From the NCBI GenBank assembly GCA_028868535.1, contig JAGWUH010000005.1, positions 1-64,000 on the forward strand: a DNA stretch of 64,000 bases. The letters are read 5' to 3'. A program made the position numbers and the translations under genes. How positions within the stretch are numbered: the first letter of the stretch is position 1; every line of letters begins with the position of its first letter. The notes beneath the pieces are model-generated. The model searched no databases and had not been told where the DNA came from. It saw only the letters and a list, made by a program, of their open reading frames with translations. The DNA is from Sphingomonadales bacterium. GTDB lineage: Bacteria; Pseudomonadota; Alphaproteobacteria; Sphingomonadales; Sphingomonadaceae. Below are positions 54,717 through 64,000 of the stretch, piece by piece.

Positions 54717-55269
54717 CCGGGAAAAGCGCCTAGATGCGCTGCTCGACAAGGAGGATATCCGCGATTGCCTGCGCCGGTTCTCGCGCGGGATGGACCGGTT
54801 CGATCGCGACGAATACCTGTCGGCGTTCTGGCCGGACGCGGAAATGGCCGCAGGGCCATACGTCGGCGACGTTCCCGGTTGCTGGGACTGGGCGATGCCG
54901 ATGCATCGCGACTGGCAGGTGCTGACGCAGCACAGCCTGCTCAACACCACGATCGACATCGACGGGGATGCCGCGCACACCGAGACCTATTACCTCTTCG
55001 TCGCGCGCAACAAGCCCTTCCCGGGCGCCGATGCCGAGACGCTGACGCTGGCGGGCGGCCGCTACGTCGATCGTTTCCAGCGGCGCCACGGGGAATGGCG
55101 CATCGCGCTGCGCACCAACGTCATCGAATGGGCGAGCGATGCCCCGCCTGCGGCTGTCCCGTTCGGCGACGTGCCCGACATCGCCGCCAACGGCGTCTCC
55201 GCGCGCGATCGCAGCGATCCGTCCTATGCGAGGCCGCTGGTGAACAAGCGGGCGCGCAACCAGCCCTGA
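54706..55269 (+). CDS. NTF2/SnoaL-like protein
   Basis: LDKEDIRDCLRRFSRGMDRFDRDEYLSAFWPDAEMAAGPYVGDV...GGRYVDRFQRRHGEWRIALRTNVIEW; GTG start inferred. Confidence 0.85.
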   Translation: MASDREKRLDALLDKEDIRDCLRRFSRGMDRFDRDEYLSAFWPDAEMAAGPYVGDVPGCWDWAMPMHRDWQVLTQHSLLNTTIDIDGDAAHTETYYLFVARNKPFPGADAETLTLAGGRYVDRFQRRHGEWRIALRTNVIEWASDAPPAAVPFGDVPDIAANGVSARDRSDPSYARPLVNKRARNQP

Positions 55270-55305
55270 AACCTCGGGCGCCCGGCTATCGTGCGATCTA
55301 TCGCG

Positions 55306-55971
55306 CTAGATCGGAGCCCCCTTGCTGACCCACCAGGCCAGCGCGGCGGCGGCGATCGCCGCGATCGCGAACCGGACGATCCCGGCCGGCGCCAGCGGCT
55401 CTACCGCAGGGTCCACGGCGGGATCGGCGCCGGTCAGCATCGGCAGGATCAGGTTGCGACCGCGCAGGCGGTAGAAGGCGATCGCGGCGACGTGGATGGC
55501 CACCGTCAGCAGCAGCAGCTTGAAGATCAGGTGGTGGAAGTGGGCCAGCCGGTCGGCGGTGTCGTAATCGACCAGGGAATTGAGCGGGCCGGGATAGAGC
55601 GCGTCGGTATCCTGCGCGAACAGCCCGGTGCCGACCTGGGCCAGCAGCAGCAGCAGCAGCACGACGACACTCCACCCGCCCAGCGGATTGTGCCCCGCGG
55701 TCGCCGGCCCGGTGCCGCGCAAGTATGCGATCACCGCGCGCGGGCCGCGCACGAAGCGGGCAAAGCGCGCGGTGCTGCCGCCGACGAAGCCCCAGATCAG
55801 GCGGAAGGCAAGCAGGCCGAAGGCCGCGATGCCGGAAAGCTGGTGGCGTTCGAGATCGCCGGTCTCGCCGCTGTACCACGAATAGGCGAACAGGCCGACG
55901 AGCAGCCAGTGGAACAGGCGGGTGGGCACGTCCCACACGCGAACCGGTGTGGTGGCGGAACTGGTGGCCAA
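55306..55971 (-). CDS. Cytochrome b561-type membrane cytochrome b
   Basis: VRVWDVPTRLFHWLLVGLFAYSWYSGETGDLERHQLSGIAAFGLLAFRLIWGFVG. Confidence 0.9.
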   Translation of the reverse strand: MATSSATTPVRVWDVPTRLFHWLLVGLFAYSWYSGETGDLERHQLSGIAAFGLLAFRLIWGFVGGSTARFARFVRGPRAVIAYLRGTGPATAGHNPLGGWSVVVLLLLLLAQVGTGLFAQDTDALYPGPLNSLVDYDTADRLAHFHHLIFKLLLLTVAIHVAAIAFYRLRGRNLILPMLTGADPAVDPAVEPLAPAGIVRFAIAAIAAAALAWWVSKGAPI

Positions 55972-56055
55972 GGTCGCTTCTCCCCGATCAGGACCGGCGT
56001 CCTATAGCGTGGCGGCCGCCGATTGCGCCATCAAATCGGCGCCGCGCCCATTCGA

Positions 56056-56970
56056 TCAGGCTTGTCCCGACGCCATCGCGAAGCTGCGGCCAAGATGCTC
56101 GCCGAAACCGTTCTCGGCCGGGTGGAACGTCCACTGGCGGCGCGCGTCGCGGATCTCGGGCAGGCGTTCGGCGACGTCGTCGATCGTCCACGCCGGCAGG
56201 TAGACGCCTTCGGTCTCGGTTACGAAGGCGCGGGCAATGCGCCCCGCGACCGAGGCATAGAGTTCCGCCGTCACCGCGCAGCTCTCGTGGCACAGGTAGG
56301 CGACCAGCGGCGCCACCAGTTCGGGCCGCATGTCGGGATAGGCCGACGTGTCGAGCCCCTCGGCCATCCGCGTCAGCGCGCCCGGAAGGATGACGTTGGA
56401 CTTCACCCCGTGCTCCGCCCCCTCGATGGCGATGGCGTTGTTCAACCCGATCATCGCCGACTTCGCCATCGCGTAGTTGACCGTCTGCGGCATCGTGTAG
56501 AGTCCACCGATCGATCCCGTCAGCACGACGCGGCCATAGCCGGCCCCGCACATCCGCTCGAACGCCGGCCGCACGACGTGGAACGCGCCGAGCAGGTGGA
56601 CGTCGATCACCGCGCGGAAATCCTCGTAGGACGTGGACGCCAGCGGAGCGAAGCGGTTGTTGCCGGCGTTGTGGACCAGCACGTCGATCCGGCCGAAGCG
56701 GTCGAGCGCGGCCTGGACGATCGCCGCCCCGCCCGCCGGCGTGGCGACCGTGTCGGTGCTGGCCACGGCCTCGCCCCCCATGGCGGCAATCTCGTCGACG
56801 AGCTGCTGCGCCACCGAGCTGTCGCCACCGTCGCCGGAAATGGCGCTGCCGTTGTCGTTGACGACCACTTTGGCGCCGAGACGGGCCAGCAACAGCGCAT
56901 ATTCGCGGCCCAGGCCCCTGCCCCCGCCGGTAATCACGGCCACCCGGCCATCGAAACGACGCGCTGTCAT
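56056..56970 (-). CDS. SDR family oxidoreductase
   Basis: VAVITGGGRGLGREYALLLARLGAKVVVNDNG; VNYAMAKSAMIGLNNAIA. Confidence 0.92.
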   Translation of the reverse strand: MTARRFDGRVAVITGGGRGLGREYALLLARLGAKVVVNDNGSAISGDGGDSSVAQQLVDEIAAMGGEAVASTDTVATPAGGAAIVQAALDRFGRIDVLVHNAGNNRFAPLASTSYEDFRAVIDVHLLGAFHVVRPAFERMCGAGYGRVVLTGSIGGLYTMPQTVNYAMAKSAMIGLNNAIAIEGAEHGVKSNVILPGALTRMAEGLDTSAYPDMRPELVAPLVAYLCHESCAVTAELYASVAGRIARAFVTETEGVYLPAWTIDDVAERLPEIRDARRQWTFHPAENGFGEHLGRSFAMASGQA

Positions 56971-56985
56971 GCCCTGAACCCCCTG

Positions 56986-57861
56986 CTACTGGCTGCCAAT
57001 CGGTCCGAACACCGGCGTGCCGCGCTGCTCGCGCAGGCTCGGGATCATGCGGCCGTCGATATCGGTCACGCCATATTCGGCCGCCAGCTCGGCATTGATC
57101 CAGCTCCCGCCGGACTTGGCCATCAACCCGGGATCCTTCAGCAGCGCCGCGATCACCCGCCCGGGAAACTCGGGGCTGGACCCCGCCATGCTGTTCAACT
57201 GCGCCGCCATTCCCGGCACCGAGCTGAGATTCTCGATCGCCCGCTCGGTAAAGGTGAAGCCCTGCCACAGCGAAACGGAAGCAACCCCGTGCGGCTGCAA
57301 TTCCACCGCCATGTCCCGCGCCATCCGGTCCGTCGCGGACTTGGTGGTGCCGAACAGCGTGTCGTAGGTGTACGTGCGGCCGACGTAGCCGGACATCGCC
57401 ACGATCAGGCCGGACTGCTGCGGCACCATGATCCGCGCGGCATGCCACGCGGCGATGTACGCGGCGCGGACGCCGGTGTCGAAGATTTGCCAGTTCGACA
57501 GCGGTTTTTCCCAGAAGCCCACGCGCTGGGTCATTTCCGGGGGAATGGCCATGGCGTTGTTGACCAGGCAATCGAGCCGGCCCTGCTCGGCGCGGACGGC
57601 TTTGAACAGCGCGGCGATGGCGTCGTCGTCCTGGAGGTCGAGGGCGAAGGGAATGGCTTTGCCGCCGTTATGGGCACCTTTTGCCGCACATTCGGCGACG
57701 GTTTCCTCGAGGCTACCGGGCAGCGGGCTGGCGCCCGGATGCAGCGTGCGGCCGGTGACGTAGACCGTCATGCCCTCGCCCGCCAGGGTCAGCGCGGTGC
57801 CCTTGCCGATGCCGCGGCTGGCGCCGGTGACGACCGCGACCTTGCCCGCCAGTTTGCCCAT
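56986..57861 (-). CDS. SDR family oxidoreductase (DHRS1-like paralogue of 53808)
   Basis: VAVVTGASRGIGKGTALTLAGEGMTVYVTGRTLHPG; FGTTKSATDRMARDMAVEL. Confidence 0.92.
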   Translation of the reverse strand: MGKLAGKVAVVTGASRGIGKGTALTLAGEGMTVYVTGRTLHPGASPLPGSLEETVAECAAKGAHNGGKAIPFALDLQDDDAIAALFKAVRAEQGRLDCLVNNAMAIPPEMTQRVGFWEKPLSNWQIFDTGVRAAYIAAWHAARIMVPQQSGLIVAMSGYVGRTYTYDTLFGTTKSATDRMARDMAVELQPHGVASVSLWQGFTFTERAIENLSSVPGMAAQLNSMAGSSPEFPGRVIAALLKDPGLMAKSGGSWINAELAAEYGVTDIDGRMIPSLREQRGTPVFGPIGSQ

Positions 57862-57906
57862 CGCTCTCCCTTTCGCGGCCAGCCTAGGCGGACGATCCCG
57901 GCATCG

Positions 57907-57950
57907 CTTGACCGATCCCGACAGTCGGACCGTTGTCGGCATCGGTCAAG
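57907..57950. promoter_or_regulatory. Site B: inverted repeat in divergent promoter (17-bp element x2)
   Basis: CTTGACCGATCCCGACA (57907-57923) - 10 nt - TGTCGGCATCGGTCAAG (57934-57950), arms match 16/17. Confidence 0.85.
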
Positions 57951-57998
57951 GCGGATAGGCCTGTTCGTGGCCATGATCGGCCCGAAGGGAGAGGCAGG

Positions 57999-58991
57999 AT
58001 GGCGCAAGTGCAGACCGTGCGGGGGCCGATCGACGCGGGCGCGCTCGGCAAGGTCCTGATCCACGAGCATATCTTCCTGATGGATGCCGAGTATGTCCTG
58101 AACTACCGGCCCGATTTCTTCTCCGACAAGACCATCGACGACGCCGTGGAGCGACTCAACGCGCTCAAGGCCAGCGGCATCGACACCATCGTCGACCTGA
58201 CCGTGCTGGGGCTCGGCCGCTACATTCCGGCGGTGGCGAAGGTGGCAGAGCGGACAGACCTGAACATCATCGTCTCCACCGGGGTCTACACCTTCAACGA
58301 CGTGCCACAGCCGTTCCAGTTCACCGGGCCGGGGCTGCTGTGCGACGTGCCCGAACCGATGCTCGACCTGTTCCTCAGGGATATCAACGAGGGCATCGCC
58401 GGGACTGGGATCAAGGCCGGCGAGCTGAAGTGCGCGATCGACATGCCGGGGATGACCAAGGGCGTCGAGCGGGTGATGCGCGCGATCGCGCGGGCCAACG
58501 TGCTGACCGGCACGCCGATCACCGTGCACACCGCGCCGCAGAACCGGTCCGGGCTGCTGGTGCAGGACCTGCTGGAGTCCGAAGGCGTCGACCTGCGCGA
58601 CGCGGTGATCGGCCATTGCGGCGACAGCACCGACATCGACTACCTGATGGCGGTGGCGGATCGCGGATCGCTGCTGGGGATGGACCGGTTCGGCATCAAT
58701 TTCACCATCACCGCCGAGGAGCGCGTGGCGACGATCGCGGAGCTGTGCCGGCGCGGCTATGCCGGGTCCATGGCGCTGGGGCACGATTGCTGCGCCTGGT
58801 CGGACTTTTTCCCCTCCGTCTCCGACTACCACCGGGTGATGCCGCAGCACCACTACCTGCACATCCACGACGACGTGATTCCGGCATTGCGGGCGGCGGG
58901 GGTGAGCGAGGGCGACCTGGAGCTGATGTTCGTGGCGAACCCGCGCCGGCATTACGAAGGGCCGGCGGAGCGTTTTGCCGCGAAGGATTAA
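57999..58991 (+). CDS. Phosphotriesterase-family amidohydrolase (PTE/lactonase-like)
   Basis: LGKVLIHEHIFLMDAEYVLNYRPD; GLGRYIPAVAKVAERTDLNIIVSTGVYTF; VIGHCGDSTDIDYLMAVADRGSLLGMDRFG. Confidence 0.9.
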   Translation: MAQVQTVRGPIDAGALGKVLIHEHIFLMDAEYVLNYRPDFFSDKTIDDAVERLNALKASGIDTIVDLTVLGLGRYIPAVAKVAERTDLNIIVSTGVYTFNDVPQPFQFTGPGLLCDVPEPMLDLFLRDINEGIAGTGIKAGELKCAIDMPGMTKGVERVMRAIARANVLTGTPITVHTAPQNRSGLLVQDLLESEGVDLRDAVIGHCGDSTDIDYLMAVADRGSLLGMDRFGINFTITAEERVATIAELCRRGYAGSMALGHDCCAWSDFFPSVSDYHRVMPQHHYLHIHDDVIPALRAAGVSEGDLELMFVANPRRHYEGPAERFAAKD

Positions 58992-59766
58992 CCGAACAGC
59001 GCCACCGACTGCAGCCCGGCCATGATCGGCGCGCCATCGGCGTTCCAGATCGCCATGCGCTGGCTGGAGCGGCCTTCCTCGGCATAATCGCCGACCGAGC
59101 GCAGCAGGTACCAGCCGTCGCGCGTCTGCGGCGCCGGGGTGAGCAGGTTCACCTGCCAGTGCATCGTGCTGACCGGCACGCCGGGGTTCATCAGCGGCAG
59201 GACGCCGGGCGGCAGCGCATCGCCGAGCAGCACCAGTTCGAGCATCGCATCGAGCCCGGCGCGTTCGTTCAGGCGGACCCAGCGGCACAGCTCGGGCTGC
59301 GGTTCGGGCGAAGGCGGCAGCGCGTGGCGGCTGGCGAAGTGGTTCTGCAGGAAAGCCGGCGTGAAGCTGGTGTAGGTCACTGGGCGCGCTTGTTCGAGCG
59401 CCACGAGCGTTGCGGGCACCGGGCGATCGTTGCGGTGCAGACTGCTGGCCACCGGCCCCATGAACACCAGGCTGGCGGTAAAGACGAGGTTGCCGCCGCT
59501 GGTGATGCGCGCCTCGGCCCAGGTGGCGTTCCGGCCCTTTCGGACGATCGCGGCGCGGACCTCCACCGTGCCGTTGACCGGCGCGATCATGCTGAAGCTG
59601 GCCGAGCGCAGCGGCGGCAGACCATCGCCCGCGCGCGTGGCGGCGGCAAGGCACAGCGCGGCGGAGAAGCCGCCATAGGCGGTGCGGCCCTGGTGCCAGG
59701 ATTGCGGGACGGCGAGCGCGAAGCCGGTTTCCCGGGCTTCGGCGCTCGCCAGCAGGTCCGCGAATG

Positions 59767-59770
<4 letters not shown>
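58988..59770 (-). CDS. Acyl-CoA thioesterase family protein
   Basis: FALAVPQSWHQGRTAYGGFSAALCLAAATRAGDGLPPLRSASFSMIAPVNG. Confidence 0.85.
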
Positions 59771-61788
<2,018 letters not shown>

Positions 61789-61848
61789 CCTCGATACTCC
61801 AACAAATCTCGCCGGCCCGGAAGGCCGGCTGGAATTCGGTTCAGGGCC

Positions 61849-62910
61849 TTACTGGAAGGCCTCCAGCTTCACGCAGCCCTTCGGCATGGCCTGTGCGGCC
61901 AGTTCCGCCTCGGTCTGCGTGACCGCCATCGCGCGCAGGCCCAGCCTGGCGAACATGGCGGCATCGTTGTCATCCCCGGCGTTGGGGGCGGTGAGGAGTT
62001 TGTCGCCGGTGAAGATCGAGTTGGCGCCGGCGAGGAAGCACATCGCCTGGGTCATCTCGGACATGCTCTCGCGGCCGGCGCTGAGGCGGACCATCGACTG
62101 CGGCATGGTGATGCGGGCGACGGCGACGGTGCGGACGAATTCGACGTCGTCAATCTTTGCCAGCGGCGTATCTGCCAGCATGTCGCCGAGGACGGTGCCC
62201 TTGACCGGGACCAGCGCGTTGACCGGCACGCTCTGCGGGTGGCTGGGGAGCGTTGCCAGCGTGTGGATGAAGCCGACGCGGTCAGCCCGCGTCTCGCCCA
62301 TGCCGACGATGCCGCCCGAGCACACGTTGATGCCGGCGCGGCGAACTTCACCAAGGGTGTCGAGCCGGTCTTCCATCGTGCGGGTGGTGATGACCTCGCC
62401 ATAGCGTTCGGGCGAGGTGTCGATGTTGTGGTTGTAGTAGTCTAGCCCGGCGGCGGCGAGCTGGTCGGCCTGTTCGGGTTCGAGCATGCCCAGCGTCATG
62501 CAGGTTTCGAGGCCCATCGCGCGGACGCCCTTCACCATCTCGATGATCGCGGGCATGTCGCGCGCCTTGGGGTTGCGCCAGGCGGCGCCCATGCAGAAGC
62601 GGGTCGAGCCGTGGTCCTTGGCGCGCGCGGCGGATTGCAGGACTTCCTGCACGCCCATCAGCTTGGTGGCTTTCACCCCGCTGTCGGCACTCTGGCTCTG
62701 GCTGCAGTAGCCGCAATCCTCGGCGCAGCCGCCGGTCTTGATCGACAGCAGCGTGGAGAGCTGGACTTCGGCCGGGTCGAAGCTCTGGCGATGCACTTCG
62801 GCGGCGCGGTAGACCAGCTCGGTGAACGGCAGGTCGAACAGCGCGGCGATTTCGTCGCGGGTCCAGTCGGTGCGCAGTTCAGGCTTCTGGGGGGTCATAA
62901 GGTCTTTCAT
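61849..62910 (-). CDS. bioB: Biotin synthase
   Basis: [17 protein letters not shown] radical SAM motif; [14 protein letters not shown]. Confidence 0.97.
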   Translation of the reverse strand: MKDLMTPQKPELRTDWTRDEIAALFDLPFTELVYRAAEVHRQSFDPAEVQLSTLLSIKTGGCAEDCGYCSQSQSADSGVKATKLMGVQEVLQSAARAKDHGSTRFCMGAAWRNPKARDMPAIIEMVKGVRAMGLETCMTLGMLEPEQADQLAAAGLDYYNHNIDTSPERYGEVITTRTMEDRLDTLGEVRRAGINVCSGGIVGMGETRADRVGFIHTLATLPSHPQSVPVNALVPVKGTVLGDMLADTPLAKIDDVEFVRTVAVARITMPQSMVRLSAGRESMSEMTQAMCFLAGANSIFTGDKLLTAPNAGDDNDAAMFARLGLRAMAVTQTEAELAAQAMPKGCVKLEAFQ

Positions 62911-63713
62911 GCGGCCACCTTAGTGCCAAGGCGGCGTTCGATATAGCCCGCAACGGCCGGCGCGTAATGCGGGACGCCCCGGCGTTCGGCTTCGCCGGGG
63001 AGGAAGCCGGTGAGCGATTCCGCCACGCGGGCGAGGTTCTCGTCCGACAGGCTGCCGAGCGGGGCGCGGTAGATGCCGATGCCGAAGGCGATGGCGCGGG
63101 TGTGGAACAGGCGGCGCAGCGTCTCGCGCTCGCAGCGGACGAACAGGGTTTCGCCGGCGTTTTCGGGGGTGACGTGGGCGAAGCGTTCGGCCATCGGCGC
63201 GGGGGGCATGAAACGGTGTTCGCCGCTGGCCAGCACGAACATGTTGGTGCGGCCGAACAGGTTGCGCGCCTGAAGCCCGTCCATGAATTTCGCGACCGGA
63301 TCGGCGAGCGCTTCGGCAAAGCCGTGGGTGGGCTTGTGCACTTCGTGGACCGGCTTGCCCATCTTGTCTTGGATACGCCAATCGGTGGGATAGGCGACGG
63401 CGCCGGCAACGACGGTGAACGGAGCGCCGGGTTCGCTCTGGGTGAGCAGGCACCAGTCCTCGTGCGTGGCGCTGGCGATGGTCTTCAGGTCGCCCGCAAC
63501 CCCGACCAGCTCGCCCAGTTCGGCGATCGCCGCCGCGCTGCCCGGCAGCACCTGCACGGCATCGGGATGCGCGGCGAAGGTGGCGGCGCGGGCGGCGGTA
63601 TCGGGGTTCGGATCGCGCCATTCGGCTTCCGTGATGCGCACCACGCCCATCCGCAGCGGGCCGGAGCCCCGCGCGGTGGGAAGCAGCGCCTCGACGGAGA
63701 AGCCGAATGCCAT
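62907..63713 (-). CDS. DUF3445 / heme-dependent oxidative N-demethylase-like protein
   Basis: LPTDW-type [54 protein letters not shown]. Confidence 0.75.
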   Translation of the reverse strand: MAFGFSVEALLPTARGSGPLRMGVVRITEAEWRDPNPDTAARAATFAAHPDAVQVLPGSAAAIAELGELVGVAGDLKTIASATHEDWCLLTQSEPGAPFTVVAGAVAYPTDWRIQDKMGKPVHEVHKPTHGFAEALADPVAKFMDGLQARNLFGRTNMFVLASGEHRFMPPAPMAERFAHVTPENAGETLFVRCERETLRRLFHTRAIAFGIGIYRAPLGSLSDENLARVAESLTGFLPGEAERRGVPHYAPAVAGYIERRLGTKVAA

Positions 63714-64000
63714 CAGTTGGTCGCTTCGAGTTCCGAGCCCACAGGCGGCATGTTGTGGCCGAGCAGGCGCAGCATGTCCGCTGCGCATTCGACGACGTTG
63801 CTGCCCGGGCCATAGATGCCCTGGACGCCGGCCTCGCGCAGGAAGTCGTAGTCCTGCGGCGGGATGACGCCGCCGGCGACGACCTTGATGTCGGGGCGCC
63901 CGGCATCCTTGAGCAGGCCGATCAGCGCCGGGATCAGCGTCTTGTGGCCGGCGGCGAGCGACGAGGCCCCGACGGCATCGACGCCGGCCTCGAGCGCGAG
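63713..64000 (-). CDS. scpA: Methylmalonyl-CoA mutase, C-terminal B12-binding part (truncated by window end)
   Basis: LEAGVDAVGASSLAAGHKTLIPALIGLLKDAGRPDIKVVAGGVIPPQDYDFLREAGVQGIYGPGSNV. Confidence 0.92.
   Translation of the reverse strand, partial: LALEAGVDAVGASSLAAGHKTLIPALIGLLKDAGRPDIKVVAGGVIPPQDYDFLREAGVQGIYGPGSNVVECAADMLRLLGHNMPPVGSELEATN

Overview
High-GC alphaproteobacterial chromosome segment, most likely from a sphingomonad (judged from protein style, a PEPxxWA-CTERM protein, and RNase E with an acidic S1 insertion and a C-terminal GWW motif). It is a mix of housekeeping and accessory genes. Housekeeping: sdhB, zapE/afg1-like, amtB, prfB, PBP1A, amidase, rne, rarA, bioB, propionyl-CoA carboxylase alpha, methylmalonyl-CoA mutase C-terminus, tRNA-Thr. 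Accessory: a solitary fused type IIG/IIL-like restriction-methyltransferase with an AT-rich target-recognition segment, an Emr/NodT-type efflux operon, a TonB receptor/PepSY/DUF2946 putative metal (copper?) locus, and two oxidoreductase/NTF2-rich catabolic clusters (about 34.3-41.4 kb and 51.7-59.0 kb). The strongest candidate for something undescribed is the 51.7-59.0 kb cluster. Two separate divergent intergenic regions there carry inverted copies of one 17-bp element (consensus TGTCGGGATCGGTCAAG). In three of the four promoters it sits exactly 19 bp before a CTAGGCT/CTAGCGT -10-like box, and in the fourth about 20 bp before CCATGAT. This predicts one unidentified regulator controlling an NTF2/SDR/MDR/phosphotriesterase-like pathway. 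No CRISPR array, integrase or complete transposon was seen. All family names come from reading the sequence; no database search was run.
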